Source: Peribacillus huizhouensis
GTDB lineage: Bacteria; Bacillota; Bacilli; Bacillales; DSM-1321
Direction of reading: 5' to 3'
Length of the DNA: 64,000 nt
Assembly: GCF_014138605.1 (NCBI RefSeq)
Contig: NZ_JACJHX010000007.1
Location: forward strand, 62,001-126,000
The notes beneath the pieces were generated by a model. That model was not told where the DNA came from, did no database searches, and worked only from the letters and a program-made list of their open reading frames with translations. Numbering within the stretch: position 1 is the stretch's first letter; each line of letters begins with the position of its first letter. Positions 43,170 through 52,885 of the stretch are shown here, in pieces. Both the position numbers and the translations under genes were made by a program.

Positions 43170-43988
43170 TTAACTGCCAACAATTTTTGTTACAATGTCG
43201 GTAACAGTTTTTCGATTTATTTTTTCTTTGCCATCCTTTAACGCCGAAACAGTAGCATGGGCAAATGCTAATGGAATTTCACAGAAATGGCGGATGGATG
43301 TTGTTTGAATATCTGCCAAATATAAATTAGCGCGTTGCAAATTCTGTTCAGTATACTGAAGCATATCTTCGAACTCCCAGCCTTCCGGGAAGAAGTTCAC
43401 ACCTCTTTCCGCATCTTCTGCTTTGTTTCTAAGAATATTGACGGTTTGGAGTCCGCGACCAAATGCAATGGCTAGTTCTTTATCTGTTTCTGTACCGTCA
43501 TGCCAATTCCAAAGATCCGATAGCATCGTTCCGACAAGTCCAGCCACATAATACGTATATTCATTCAAATCCTCTTCATTTTGAATTTGCCAGTCCAATT
43601 CAACCCATTTTGCCATTCCTTCTGCCATTTCTGCCGTAGCATCAAGTACTTTATCTACGACCGTTTCAGGACAGATTGCAATCCAGTCATTGAGAAATAA
43701 CGTAACGTCAGGAAGGGAAGCTTCATAAGGAAGGAGGATTTTCAGCAGCTCCTCACGATTGTAACCATTTCTCAACAACTTGCTGATTTCTTTTAGTAAC
43801 TTACTTTTTATCTCAGCAGGAAGTAAGGGGTGATCCTCAATTTCATCGATTGCACGCATGCATAAATACGCTGCCCCCACGGTTTCCTGTAATCCAGAAG
43901 GAAGCTGGCTAATTGGAATAACAAAGGTTCGGCTCGTTTGCACTAAAAAATCATGGGCCTTCTTTTGTAAATCTTTTTCTTCGCTCAT
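43170..43988 (-). CDS. yisP: Squalene/phytoene synthase family protein (YisP-like)
   Basis: A 272-residue isoprenoid enzyme of the trans head-to-head synthase fold. The first Asp-rich motif is AIDEIEDHP (Asp48, Asp52); the second is altered to RNKAEDAERG followed by VNFFPE. TSRTF and YVAGLVGTMLSDL are typical. B. subtilis YisP was shown to act mainly as a farnesyl diphosphate phosphatase making farnesol rather than a true synthase, so the same may hold here. SD AGGAG before ATG 43988. No other carotenoid or hopanoid gene is nearby. Confidence 0.82.
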   Translation of the reverse strand: MSEEKDLQKKAHDFLVQTSRTFVIPISQLPSGLQETVGAAYLCMRAIDEIEDHPLLPAEIKSKLLKEISKLLRNGYNREELLKILLPYEASLPDVTLFLNDWIAICPETVVDKVLDATAEMAEGMAKWVELDWQIQNEEDLNEYTYYVAGLVGTMLSDLWNWHDGTETDKELAIAFGRGLQTVNILRNKAEDAERGVNFFPEGWEFEDMLQYTEQNLQRANLYLADIQTTSIRHFCEIPLAFAHATVSALKDGKEKINRKTVTDIVTKIVGS

Positions 43989-44037
43989 ATTAAAGCTCCT
44001 TTTTTATGTACAACTTTCATTTTTTTAATAATTCATC

Positions 44038-44063
44038 CCACTTATGGAAGTTTCACTTTATCA
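44038..44063 (+). repeat. Family-1 right-end fragment E
   Basis: CCCACTTATGGAAGTTTCACTTTATCA between yisP and rnz matches only the right end of the family, without the left end. Confidence 0.5.
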
Positions 44064-44079
44064 TACCATACAAAAAGGT

Positions 44080-45033
44080 CTATTCAATAATCGTCTTTCT
44101 TTGTTTTTCTATATACAAAGGGACCTTAATCTGGAGTAAATCTTCTGCAATCAACGTGTTTTGAAAAATTTCACACGCTTCGTTTTGCAGTACAGCAATG
44201 TCTTCTCCCATATATCTAGCACTAATATGTGTCAAAATTAACTGATGGGCACCAGCTAGTTTTGCTGTTTCAGCTGCTTGCGCTGTCGTGCTGTGGAAAT
44301 AATCAAATGCCATCTCTCCTTCTTCCTTGGAAAAAGTTGCTTCATGAACGAGATAGTCCGCATTTTTCGCAAGCAAAATAGCCTGTTCACATGTCCTCGT
44401 GTCACCGAGGATTGCTAGGATTCTTCCTTTATTTGGTTCACTTAAATAATCAGATCCCTTTAAAACTCGTCCATCTTCCAATGTAACATTTTCACCGTTT
44501 TTAATAGCTTTAAAGATAGGGCCAGGTGCTATACCTTCATCTCTCAGCTTATCGACAAGCAAGGTCCCAGGTCTGTCTTTTTCTACTATCCGATAACCGT
44601 AAGAAAGAATTCCATGATCAAGCGCTAAAGCTGAAACAGTAAATTGCTCATCCTCAAAGATGATACCTTCTTCTATTTCAACTATGGATAGAGAATATTT
44701 AAGATGAGTGCCACTTATGGCAAGACTTGTTTGAATAAAGTCCCCAATCCCTTTAGGACCGTATACAGTTAAGTCTTCAGTTCCTCCTTGAAAAGAGCGG
44801 CTACTCAGTAGTCCAGGCAAACCGAATATGTGGTCACCATGTAAATGCGTAATAAAAATCTTCTCAATTCGACGTGGTTTAACTGATGTTTTTAATATTT
44901 GGTGTTGGGTGGCTTCACCGCAATCAAACAACCAGACCACTCCTCGCTCTTCCAGCAATTCAAGCGCGATTGCCGACACATTTCTTGCCTTGGCAGGTAT
45001 ACCTGCACCAGTTCCTAAAAAAACAAAATCCAA
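44080..45033 (-). CDS. rnz: Ribonuclease Z
   Basis: A 317-residue tRNA 3'-processing endonuclease of the MBL fold. The metal motif is [17 protein letters not shown], with further ligands in [21 protein letters not shown] and ILTHISARY. The N-terminus [16 protein letters not shown] is diagnostic. The start is TTG 45033 after GGAGGTAATATT. It is divergent from zwf, as I recall from B. subtilis, but the intergenic region contains a long family-1 repeat. Confidence 0.93.
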   Translation of the reverse strand: MDFVFLGTGAGIPAKARNVSAIALELLEERGVVWLFDCGEATQHQILKTSVKPRRIEKIFITHLHGDHIFGLPGLLSSRSFQGGTEDLTVYGPKGIGDFIQTSLAISGTHLKYSLSIVEIEEGIIFEDEQFTVSALALDHGILSYGYRIVEKDRPGTLLVDKLRDEGIAPGPIFKAIKNGENVTLEDGRVLKGSDYLSEPNKGRILAILGDTRTCEQAILLAKNADYLVHEATFSKEEGEMAFDYFHSTTAQAAETAKLAGAHQLILTHISARYMGEDIAVLQNEACEIFQNTLIAEDLLQIKVPLYIEKQRKTIIE

Positions 45034-45074
45034 AATATTACCTCCGTTGTATCATTTCCTTTTTTTATTATAAC

Positions 45075-45270
45075 ATAAAGTGAAACTTCCATAAGTGAGT
45101 GTAGTTCCCCACCTATGGTTAGTCCCGTTTTAGTGTCTATATCGAAGGCCAACACTTCGATATAGAAACATTAAAAAACCGATTGGTTCAACTATACCTT
45201 TGAAAACCATAAAGGTAAGTTTCACTTTATCTCACCAAAGGGGTTTTACAGGCTGTTAAACTGGGTTAAA
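45075..45270 (-). repeat. Family-1 repeat, long copy F (rnz-zwf intergenic)
   Basis: It reads ATAAAGTGAAACTTCCATAAG, GTTAGTCCCGTTTTAG, a hairpin TATATCGAAG / CTTCGATATA, GATTGGTTCAAC, a second internal right end GTTTCACTTTATC and finally TTAAACTGGGTTAAA. The extra internal end suggests a nested or compound insertion. It occupies most of the divergent promoter region. Confidence 0.7.
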
Positions 45271-45319
45271 TACAATAGTCAAGTTATGGGTATCCTTAAA
45301 TAATGAAAGTGCAAGTATA

Positions 45320-45348
45320 TTGCGTTCACTTACATGTATCTTTATAGT
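45320..45348 (+). promoter_or_regulatory. Sigma-A promoter of zwf
   Basis: TTGCGT (45320-45325), 17 bases, TATAGT (45343-45348), about 50 bases before the coding start and just outside the family-1 repeat. Confidence 0.6.
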
Positions 45349-45397
45349 TAAATATATGAACAATAGAATATTTTTTATGAAAAGTGAGGTTATGCAA

Positions 45398-46900
45398 GTG
45401 ATATCAACGAATAAACCGTCCGCATTAATCATCCTTTTTGGGGCCACCGGAGATTTGGCCAAACGGAAACTATTTCCGTCGATTTATCGATTGTTTCAAA
45501 AAAAAAATATTGAGAAATTCGCAGTGGTTGGGGTAGCCAGAAGACCTTTAACAAACGCTGAATTTCAAGAAAATGTTAAAGATTCTGTTCAGACTTTTGC
45601 TGACAGCCATGAAAATGTCGATGAATTTGTCTCACATTTTTCTTATCATTCCCATGATGTGAGCAGTTCAGAATCTTACATTGAATTAAAAAACATAGCA
45701 GATAAGCTGGATGAACAATATGATTTAGGAGGCAATCGAATTTTCTATTTAGCTATGGCACCTGAATTCTTTGGTACAATTGCTGAGCAAGTGAAAGCCC
45801 AAGGTTTAACAGATACGCCAGGATACAAAAGACTCGTGATTGAAAAACCATTCGGTACTAGCTTTGAATCAGCTAAAGAACTTAATGAACAAATTCGTAC
45901 AGCCTTTTCTGAAGATGAAATCTATCGAATTGATCATTACCTTGGAAAAGAAATGGTCCAAAACATTGAAGTGATTCGCTTTGCAAACGCAATGTTTGAA
46001 CCGCTATGGAATAACCGATACATATCTAATATCCAAGTGACTTCCAGTGAGACGCTTGGCGTTGAAGAACGAGGTCGTTACTACGAAACCAGTGGAGCGC
46101 TTCGTGATATGGTCCAAAATCATCTGATGCAGATGGTTGCATTGCTTGCAATGGAACCGCCAATCAAATTAACTGACGAAGAAATTCGTAGTGAGAAAGC
46201 ACGTGCATTGCGCTCATTGCGTCCAATGAGAAAAGAAGAGGTCGACGCTTTCTTTGTCCGAGGCCAATATGGAGAAGGCACTGTTTCCGACTCCTTACTT
46301 CCTGCCTATCGAAATGAGTCATCTGTCGCTTCTAACTCCAATACCGAAACATATGTAGCTGGTAAGTTACTCATTGATAATTTCCGTTGGGCAGGAGTAC
46401 CGTTCTATATTCGTACAGGGAAGCGGATGGATGTTAAATCAACGAAAATTGTTGTCCAATTCAAAGATATTCCGATGAATTTATACTATAGCAAAGAACC
46501 AGAAGAAAACGTCCATCCTAACTTGCTTGTCATCCATATCCAGCCAGAAGAAGGTGTCACCCTACTCTTAAACGCTAAGAAAAATGGCAACCAAATGAAA
46601 ACGAAACCAGTTAGACTTTCCTTCTCCAATACAAGCATTGACCGAATGAATACTCCAGAAGCTTATGAAAAATTATTATTCGACAGTATGCGTGGAGATG
46701 CCACCAATTTCACCCATTGGGATGAAGTCGCTTTATCTTGGAAATTTGTTGACATCATTTCAGATGTATGGGAAAACACGAAAGATGAAAGCTTCCCGAA
46801 TTATGCTGCTGGAAGCATAGGTCCAAAATGTGCAGATAACCTACTGGAAAAAGACGGTCATTTCTGGTGGCCAGTTGAAAATCTAGAAATCGATAATTAA
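45398..46900 (+). CDS. zwf: Glucose-6-phosphate 1-dehydrogenase
   Basis: About 500 residues; oxidises glucose 6-phosphate with NADP+, the entry step of the oxidative pentose phosphate pathway. The coenzyme motif is [15 protein letters not shown], the active-site signature [13 protein letters not shown], and the substrate region [13 protein letters not shown] prefer GTG 45398 (eight bases after GTGAGG); ATG 45392 is too close to that SD. The gnd gene adjacent in some relatives is absent here. A terminator follows immediately. Confidence 0.94.
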   Translation: MISTNKPSALIILFGATGDLAKRKLFPSIYRLFQKKNIEKFAVVGVARRPLTNAEFQENVKDSVQTFADSHENVDEFVSHFSYHSHDVSSSESYIELKNIADKLDEQYDLGGNRIFYLAMAPEFFGTIAEQVKAQGLTDTPGYKRLVIEKPFGTSFESAKELNEQIRTAFSEDEIYRIDHYLGKEMVQNIEVIRFANAMFEPLWNNRYISNIQVTSSETLGVEERGRYYETSGALRDMVQNHLMQMVALLAMEPPIKLTDEEIRSEKARALRSLRPMRKEEVDAFFVRGQYGEGTVSDSLLPAYRNESSVASNSNTETYVAGKLLIDNFRWAGVPFYIRTGKRMDVKSTKIVVQFKDIPMNLYYSKEPEENVHPNLLVIHIQPEEGVTLLLNAKKNGNQMKTKPVRLSFSNTSIDRMNTPEAYEKLLFDSMRGDATNFTHWDEVALSWKFVDIISDVWENTKDESFPNYAAGSIGPKCADNLLEKDGHFWWPVENLEIDN

Positions 46901-46907
46901 GATAGAT

Positions 46908-46952
46908 AAAAAACAAGGCTGACTTCTTTCACTTAAGAATCAGCCTTGTTTA
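46908..46952. terminator. Bidirectional terminator after zwf
   Basis: AACAAGGCTGA (46912-46922) and TCAGCCTTGTT (46940-46950) pair exactly. It also overlaps the stop of the convergent 39-residue gene. Confidence 0.8.
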
Positions 46953-47069
46953 TTCATGTTGTTCTCGGTCTACATACTCCCCTTTTCCTAAGTTAAGCCA
47001 AAAAGCGATTCCTGTTTCGATGGCAATGAAAAATAAAAATAACACTCCAAAAATCCAGCTAGAATTCAT
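46950..47069 (-). CDS. 39-residue membrane peptide, unknown
   Basis: It starts MNSSWIFGVLFLFFIAIE, continues TGIAFWLNLGKGEY and ends VDREQHE: one membrane helix with an acidic tail. SD AAGGAGGG is eight bases before ATG 47069, as good as any in the window, so I regard it as a real gene. Function is unknown. It converges on zwf. Confidence 0.65.
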   Translation of the reverse strand: MNSSWIFGVLFLFFIAIETGIAFWLNLGKGEYVDREQHE

Positions 47070-47274
47070 TTATTACGCCCTCCTTGAATGATCTAATCTA
47101 CTCTTTCTGCCTCGCTACTATATTGATTACATTATCTGACATACACCAAAATTTTCAAATTCCAAAATCCCTAATTCATACTAGGTACTTACTCCTGTTT
47201 TCACCTGATTTGTGACTATCAAAAAGGTTAAACTATTGATGTAACATCAAATTTCGCTTGTGTGGAGGGATAAC

Positions 47275-47451
47275 ATGATACACATTCGAGAAGGCTTAAT
47301 CCCTACTGCTCTAGGCACAGCGGTAACGGCAACTGGGTATGCAATGAAACAAAATAGGAAGTCCAACAAAATGGTCGCCAACACTCTATTTGGCTTCGGT
47401 TTAGCACATATCGTTCTCGGTGTTATTGATCTTGTAGAGCATCGACATTAA
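47275..47451 (+). CDS. 58-residue hydrophobic protein, unknown
   Basis: I do not know its function. Two weakly hydrophobic segments (GLIPTALGTAVTATGYAM, and TLFGFGLAHIVLGVIDLV) flank a basic loop (KQNRKSNK), and it ends EHRH. GGAGGG precedes ATG 47275 by a good distance, so I reject the upstream in-frame start at 47260. Such small proteins are common in Bacillaceae, in my recollection. A family-4 hairpin follows. Confidence 0.65.
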   Translation: MIHIREGLIPTALGTAVTATGYAMKQNRKSNKMVANTLFGFGLAHIVLGVIDLVEHRH

Positions 47452-47499
47452 CAGAGGACCTTACGCTTTATACAATTTTATAAACGTACTAAAAGAATT

Positions 47500-47538
47500 G
47501 TGAGGCCTGACCCTATCATTACGGGTCAGCCTCTTTTA
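47500..47538 (+). repeat. Family-4 hairpin / terminator
   Basis: GAGGCCTGACCC (47502-47513) and GGGTCAGCCTC (47523-47533), loop TATCATTAC, then TTTT. This copy is compact enough to act as the terminator of the 58-residue gene. Confidence 0.7.
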
Positions 47539-47541
47539 CCA

Positions 47542-47595
47542 TTGACACGAAACCAAAAGGTGTTATATATTATAAAAACAAAACCATCTGGTTTT
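47542..47595 (+). promoter_or_regulatory. Promoter and palindromic operator of the SRPBCC-ArsR pair
   Basis: TTGACA (47542-47547) and TATATT (47566-47571, 18-base spacer) are followed by the perfect palindrome AAAACCATCTGGTTTT outer arms AAAACCA / TGGTTTT (47580-47595). Its position just past the -10 box suggests autorepression by the ArsR-like protein encoded downstream. Confidence 0.6.
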
Positions 47596-47621
47596 ATATT
47601 TATACAAAAAGGAGAATTATT

Positions 47622-48053
47622 TTGGTAGAAAATTATCAGGTTACATTACAAGATATTAAGCAAACAGTCATTATTGATGCGCCCATTCAAAAAGTGTGGG
47701 ATACAGTTTCAACTTCAGAAGGAATTGCCTTATGGTTCATGCCCAATGATTTTCAACCGAAAGTAGGACAGGAATTCTATTTACAATCACCGTTCGGACC
47801 TTCGCCTTGCAAAGTCACTGAATTAGATCCACCTAATCGACTTTCTTTTTCATGGGATGAAGATGGCTGGGTCGTTTCTTTTATCTTAAAAGAGGTAGAT
47901 GGTAAGACAGAGTTTACACTTATTCATGGAGGATGGAAAAACCCTGATTACATCCTTCCGAAACCGAACGAGAAAAGCTCCATTATTCGTGACCGGATGA
48001 GTCAAGGTTGGACAGGAATTATTGAAAAGTTGAGAAAGATTGTGACTAATTAA
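47622..48053 (+). CDS. SRPBCC (AHSA1-like) domain protein
   Basis: A 143-residue START/SRPBCC-fold protein. It opens [26 protein letters not shown], the classic AHSA1-family start (here in two blocks [11 protein letters not shown] and EGIALWFMP), then PNRLSFSW and FTLIHGGW. The fold binds hydrophobic ligands; the ligand is unknown. The start is TTG 47622 with AAGGAG upstream. Its stop overlaps the ArsR start (TAATG). Such pairs usually have the regulator first; here it is second. Confidence 0.82.
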   Translation: MVENYQVTLQDIKQTVIIDAPIQKVWDTVSTSEGIALWFMPNDFQPKVGQEFYLQSPFGPSPCKVTELDPPNRLSFSWDEDGWVVSFILKEVDGKTEFTLIHGGWKNPDYILPKPNEKSSIIRDRMSQGWTGIIEKLRKIVTN

Positions 48054-48385
48054 TGTCTGCTTCAGCACAAAAGCATGATGTTTTCCAAGCTATTGCGGAT
48101 CCTACTCGGAGAGATATACTCAAATTACTCGCTGAAAAAGAATTATCTATTTTAGAAATAACCGGGCATTTCCCAATGAGTCGTACAGCTATTGCAAAAC
48201 ATCTTCATATTCTTTCAGAAGCAAAACTAGTTAATGGACGAAAAATAGGAAGAGAAAAACGTTTTCGAATACAACCAGATTCATTGGATGAATTGAAACA
48301 ATGGCTTTCCTATTTCGAACAATTTTGGCATAACAAGTTATCTATCCTTAAACATATTGTTGAAAATCAGAATGAAAAAGATTAA
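48053..48385 (+). CDS. ArsR-family winged-helix regulator
   Basis: A 110-residue transcriptional regulator. The DNA-binding part is FQAIADPTRRDILKLLAEKE, then LSILEITGHFPMSRTAIAKH and HLHILSEAKLVNGRKIGREK. No metal-binding cysteine cluster is visible, so it belongs with the non-metal subgroup often paired with SRPBCC proteins. It is translationally coupled to the upstream gene and probably acts on the palindrome at 47580-47595. Confidence 0.85.
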   Translation: MSASAQKHDVFQAIADPTRRDILKLLAEKELSILEITGHFPMSRTAIAKHLHILSEAKLVNGRKIGREKRFRIQPDSLDELKQWLSYFEQFWHNKLSILKHIVENQNEKD

Positions 48386-48471
48386 AAGTCATCAAAACAG
48401 ATCTTGAAAATCAATAGGTTAAGTTTTAAAGTCTGATTCACAACAAAGGTAACCGGGGTGTCCCAAAAACA

Positions 48472-48558
48472 AAGGGTCAGACCCACAATCACTAAATACA
48501 GAGTAAGATACGTGTATGAAACACTACAAACTGATTTAGAGTGCGAGGTCAGACCCTT
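48472..48558 (+). repeat. Family-4 repeat
   Basis: GGGTCAGACCCACA on the left and GTGCGAGGTCAGACCCTT on the right frame about 60 bases. The outer blocks match the copies at 1941, 47500 and 56819. It lies between convergent arsR-like and dinB genes. Confidence 0.65.
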
Positions 48559-48608
48559 ATGACATCCCTTTTATTTGTTCCTGAACCAAACAATTATTAT
48601 CTGCTCTA

Positions 48609-49865
48609 TTATTCCGTTAATCGCAAGTTATCAAGAAAATCCTTGCTGAAACTCGTCTCCGCTTGCCCTTTCTTTTCAGCAGCTTCGACTCCTCTTTTGA
48701 TGATTTCCTTGCCATATTTGCTTTGCAGTTTTTGCATAGCGTAGTAAAGCGGTTCTTTTTCCGCATCTTCTTCATAAGAAAATAGATCTAGCTGTTTATA
48801 GGCAGCTTCCTTATCCATTACATCGAAAGCGGTCACTCCAAGTAGACGCACTTTCTCTCCATTCCAATGCTTTTTAAACAAATCGACTGCAAGCTGATGA
48901 ATCTCAGGTTTCTCGAAAAAAGGATTTTCGACAATTCTGCTTCTCGTTATCGTCCTTCGGTCTTTATAACGAATGGTAACACCAATCTTTTGCCCTACTA
49001 ATTTTTTATTTTTCAACCTAAGAGCTACCTTTGTTGAAAGTTGCTCTAATATATCGATTAATTCTTTCTGATTCGTTATATCCTTTGGCAATGTCGTTGA
49101 GTTGCCAATGCTTTTATGATCAAATATGGATTCTGGGTCGACTGCTCTCCCGTCTATTCCTTGCGCTCGTTCCTTTAATTTTAGCCCATTAATACCAAGA
49201 ACTTGCCTGAGTGTTACATCATGAGCTTTAGCGAGATCGCCAATTGTTTCAATTCCGATACTATTAAGCTTCTCTGCTGTTTTCTTGCCGACTCCATGCA
49301 TTTCACCAACCTCAAGAGGCCAAAGTTTCAACGGAACATCTCTTTTTCTGAGAATCGTGATGCCCATCGGTTTCTTCATATCTGAAGCGGTTTTAGCTAG
49401 AAATTTATTCGGGGCAATTCCGATGCTACAAGGCAAATCCATCGTTTCAAAAATCCGCTTTTGAATACTATCGGCAATTTCAATTGGAGAACCTAGTTCC
49501 GCGCAACCTGTGATATCTAGATATCCTTCATCAATTGAAACCGGTTCTACTAGGTCTGTATATTGTCTCATCAGTTCAAAAATGGCAATGGAAGTTTTCC
49601 GGTATCGATCAAAGTTAGGCTTTAATATGATAAGTTCAGGGCACAGCTTTTTCCCTTGCCAAATCGGCATCGTCGTTTTCACTCCAAATTTCCTTGCTTC
49701 ATAGCTACACGTGATTATAATTCCACGGCGCTCCTCAACATTCCCAGCGATTGCAAGCGGCTTCCCCTTAAGTCCAGCATCATACGCCATCTCTACAGAA
49801 GCAAAAAAACTATTCATATCCACATGAAGAATTACTTTTCCATTTCTAGGATACATCTCATCCAT
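48609..49865 (-). CDS. dinB: DNA polymerase IV (Y family)
   Basis: A 418-residue translesion polymerase. Catalytic acids are in LHVDMNSFFASVE (first motif) and PVSIDEGYLDITG (second). The helix-hairpin-helix GVGKKTAEKLNSIGIETIGD and the little-finger domain are complete. Near the C-terminus QLDLFSYEE resembles a beta-clamp-binding motif (QLxLF). SD AAGGAAG before ATG 49865. It is the intact Y-family polymerase of this window, in contrast to the dead one at 5332-5676. Confidence 0.92.
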   Translation of the reverse strand: MDEMYPRNGKVILHVDMNSFFASVEMAYDAGLKGKPLAIAGNVEERRGIIITCSYEARKFGVKTTMPIWQGKKLCPELIILKPNFDRYRKTSIAIFELMRQYTDLVEPVSIDEGYLDITGCAELGSPIEIADSIQKRIFETMDLPCSIGIAPNKFLAKTASDMKKPMGITILRKRDVPLKLWPLEVGEMHGVGKKTAEKLNSIGIETIGDLAKAHDVTLRQVLGINGLKLKERAQGIDGRAVDPESIFDHKSIGNSTTLPKDITNQKELIDILEQLSTKVALRLKNKKLVGQKIGVTIRYKDRRTITRSRIVENPFFEKPEIHQLAVDLFKKHWNGEKVRLLGVTAFDVMDKEAAYKQLDLFSYEEDAEKEPLYYAMQKLQSKYGKEIIKRGVEAAEKKGQAETSFSKDFLDNLRLTE

Positions 49866-49916
49866 TCAACTGTCACTTCCTTACAAACAGCAGATATACT
49901 TATTGTAACATAATAA

Positions 49917-49933
49917 GGGGTCAGACCCCATTT
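49917..49933. repeat. Family-4 fragment
   Basis: AGGGGTCAGACCCCAT is a single near-palindromic core of family 4, in the upstream region of dinB. Confidence 0.5.
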
Positions 49934-49951
49934 CCCAGAATATTTCCCACA

Positions 49952-49985
49952 CAAAAAAACGGAATCTAAGATATCTCAGATTCCA
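49952..49985 (-). terminator. Terminator downstream of the MFS gene
   Basis: GGAATCT (49961-49967) and AGATTCC (49978-49984) with a seven-A run on the plus strand, i.e. a T-run for minus-strand transcription. It is 170 bases past the MFS stop. Confidence 0.6.
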
Positions 49986-50154
49986 GTCATATTTATTCAA
50001 TTATTCTCCTAGTGTCGTTTTATAAATCTATAAACTATCTACTTCTACTAGTGGATGATTCTAGGAATTTTGTTTACGCATGCATACCAACCTATCTTTT
50101 TACTTAAATGTAATAGTTTATTTCACTTTATTTCATTGAGCTAATTTCAATAAT

Positions 50155-51462
50155 TTATGCCTTTGCTGGTTCTTCAATTGGGTTTTTCACAATAAACAAA
50201 TAACAAATAGCTGCACAGCATGCTATAATACCACCACTAATAAAAGCTAACGAATATGAACCGGTGGATTGTACAATTAGCCCTGCTACCACTGGTGAGA
50301 AGGCTCCTCCGAAGTATCCGCCGAAATTTTGTATTGAACCAACGGACGCTACCATTGATGAAGGAGCAACATCTGTGGCCAATGCCCATGCGTTCCCCGT
50401 AATCGCTGATACAAAAAATAACGCAAATGTAAGAAGTACGATCGTTGAAGCAATATTGTTAACAAAGGGTAATAAAATTACAGAAATGCCTGCCATAACA
50501 GCACAAATACTAATTAAAATCTGCTTTGATTTCATTGGTGAAGCGAATCCCGACTCCACCATTTTTTTTGTCATAAATCCACCTGTAAGGTTACCTATTC
50601 CTCCACCTATCCATGGGATACTTGCATAAATCCCCATTTGTGCCAATGATATTTGATATTCATCCAAGAGATATAAAGGTAAAAAAACGAGAAAGATATT
50701 CCATATCCAAATCGTACAAAAAAATCCCAAAATCATTCCCCAGACACTACGGTACTTAAATAAGGAAAGCCATTTGATATTTGAACTCTTATTACTCTGT
50801 TCTTCACCGGCTCCATCTGCTTTTATATATTCTAATTCTTCCTTTGATAGTCTCTTGCTATCATTTGGATTTTGGTAAAACTTCAAAAAGATAAATCCAA
50901 ATATAATCCCAATGCCCCCTGCAAAATAGAATAGTTCCCGCCATCCAAATGTGATCATGATAAAAATTAAAATTGGAGGGGCAATCGCAGGTCCCCATTT
51001 AGAAGACGAATCCCAGATACTTGCAGCAAGTCCTCGCTCTTTTTTCGCAAACCAGTTAACTGTAATTTTTGCTGATGTTGGAAAACAAGGTGCTTCACCA
51101 ACCCCTAAAATAACTCGTAATAAAATGAATACCCAAAGCGCACTGGCCATTCCGCTAAAAAAGACTGATGCACTCCATACTAAAATCCCTATCGAATAAA
51201 GTTTTTTAGCACCAAATCTGTCAATAAGCCATCCAGAGGGCAATTGCATAATAGCATACGACCAAGAAAAAAAAGCGCCAAGTAAACCTATATCCGTTAC
51301 ACTTAATCCAAGTTCCGGCATCATTTTCGGAGCCGCAATGGAGAGAATAGAACGATCTAAGTAATTGAGCATTCCACCTATTAACAACCAAATTAAGACT
51401 GTATAACGATATTTCTTTTGAGTTGTTTGTGTCGGCAAACTTGGGGCGGTATTCATCTCCAT
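50155..51462 (-). CDS. MFS transporter, anion:cation symporter (hexuronate/phthalate-like)
   Basis: A 435-residue carrier with 12 membrane segments. The N-terminal block YLDRSILSIAAPKM and LPSGWLIDRFGAKKLY, and the motif RVILGVGEAPCFPTSAK, are signatures of the ACS family, which imports organic acids such as hexuronates, glucarate or tartrate with protons. The substrate is not decided. SD AGGAGGAATTATT before ATG 51462. Downstream enzymes are not present on this strand; the degraded aldolase fragment near 52.4 kb may be a relic of a catabolic partner. Confidence 0.87.
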   Translation of the reverse strand: MEMNTAPSLPTQTTQKKYRYTVLIWLLIGGMLNYLDRSILSIAAPKMMPELGLSVTDIGLLGAFFSWSYAIMQLPSGWLIDRFGAKKLYSIGILVWSASVFFSGMASALWVFILLRVILGVGEAPCFPTSAKITVNWFAKKERGLAASIWDSSSKWGPAIAPPILIFIMITFGWRELFYFAGGIGIIFGFIFLKFYQNPNDSKRLSKEELEYIKADGAGEEQSNKSSNIKWLSLFKYRSVWGMILGFFCTIWIWNIFLVFLPLYLLDEYQISLAQMGIYASIPWIGGGIGNLTGGFMTKKMVESGFASPMKSKQILISICAVMAGISVILLPFVNNIASTIVLLTFALFFVSAITGNAWALATDVAPSSMVASVGSIQNFGGYFGGAFSPVVAGLIVQSTGSYSLAFISGGIIACCAAICYLFIVKNPIEEPAKA

Positions 51463-51489
51463 AATAATTCCTCCTCTTATTAAAAATCA

Positions 51490-52375
51490 CAAACCAAATT
51501 TAACTAAAACAAGGTGCTTCTGAGAGATATAGTTGATAACCCTGAAATATTGCAACTTTATTCCTAATGAACGCTCACTTGTTAATGTCAACACAATTTT
51601 GTAACTAAAAAGGAAATATATATTTTTATCTGTTTAATTGAAGTACTTCTAACAGAATTGTTAATAACTCTCTTATTTAGCATATCCATCACTGATCTTG
51701 AAAGAACGATAACTCCCTTATTCAACTAATTTCTCTATCAAACTAGCATTGAAACCCCTTTCATTTTTTATAGGATAATAGACTTCTGGCACTAGAAATG
51801 AAGGTTCAAACCGTTTACTCCTTTATTTCCCTAGTGCATTTGCCCAGCTAATTACCTCTCATTGCCTTTTCAATAAAGTATTCCGATTAGGTCCACCCCT
51901 GCTAGTACATTCAATAGAGCATTAGGAAATTGCCTCAAATACTTAATATATTAATCCGCCATTCCATTCCCTTCTCTTCCTCACCCTCGAATTTTTATCA
52001 TTTTCCCAGATAAATAGTAAAGTCAAAGTTGCTAATTCAATTTCCTTACTAACCATTTGTTCCTTAAGTCATTCTTGTGAGTTCTAATATTCTTCTAACA
52101 AAGCGATCTGAACATCAACCCCTTTAAAACCAGCTTTGCTCACTTCAGCGATAATACATTCTAAATAATCTGATTTCCTTGTCGAAATCAGATTGCCTCG
52201 TTGAGCTGTGACATATAAACTTATTTTTCACCACCTCCCTTTAAACTACCAAAAATACCAATTTATCTTTATTTTGTAATTATTTTCTATATTTAACTTG
52301 TTTATTATTTTATCATTCATTTTTATTTCTTCAATACTTTTCCAAATATTTAAAATATTTTTAATAATGGATGTT
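51490..52375. other. Long stretch without an intact gene
   Basis: No complete frame has both a start with SD and family similarity. At about 52090-52235 the minus strand can be read as ISLYVTAQRGNLI, SDYLECIIAEVSKAGFKGVD and VQIALLEEY, which looks like a piece of a sugar isomerase-like or aldolase-like protein. It has no valid 3' extension. The whole stretch looks like decaying former coding sequence. Confidence 0.5.
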
Positions 52376-52546
52376 TTACATTTGATAAACATTATTAGCC
52401 TCTTTTCCAGTTCCACTTTTATGAATATTAGTATTTAAACCAGCACATACTCCAATAAGGATTTGATTCTGTTTAATATTTCGACTAACTGCAACACCTT
52501 TTGCTCCCACATCCATGCAATATTTTACAAATTTAATGTATTCTTG
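52376..52546 (-). pseudogene. C-terminal fragment of a class I (LsrF/FbaB-like) aldolase
   Basis: On the minus strand a frame reads EYIKFVKYCMDVGAKGVAVS, then RNIKQNQILIGVCAG, LNTNIHKSGTG and VYQM, stop. The GAKGVAVGRNI-type phosphate-binding strand and final helix are typical of DeoC/LsrF/FbaB aldolases. Everything upstream is missing. It joins directly to the end of an IS3-type orfA fragment, so the gene was broken by insertion or recombination. Confidence 0.6.
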
Positions 52547-52549
52547 ATT

Positions 52550-52795
52550 TTAGTTTTTCATCGGTGAACATCTCTTTTTCTTTGATTCTAGGGACTCAAT
52601 TCCTTTTGTAATTAGTTGAAATCGCCATTTTCTAATCCATGCAGGTGATGAAATATTAAAAATGACGGCGGTTTCATTCGGAGACGTTCCATTTTCATTT
52701 ATATAGTTAAGAACGTCTGATTTATACTGCATTGAATAAACTGTATAGCTTTTTTCAAAAGCACTTATTCCGTGATATTCAACTGCTTCCCCCAC
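52550..52795 (-). pseudogene. IS3/IS150-type transposase orfA fragment
   Basis: An 81-residue frame with the helix-turn-helix typical of IS3-family orfA: MQYKSDVLNYINENGTSPNE, TAVIFNISSPAWIRKWRFQL and ESLESKKKRCSPMKN. The family normally continues as a coiled coil and then orfB with the DDE catalytic domain; both are missing. Upstream, DNA to 52860 may be part of the same element. No target-site duplication could be identified. Confidence 0.65.
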
Positions 52796-52885
52796 ATTCG
52801 AACGACTTGATAATTCGCTCCCAATAATTTTGCACTTTTATCTTACAACAGCATCTATTTTTTTGATTCAATGTAAATTTAGTCA

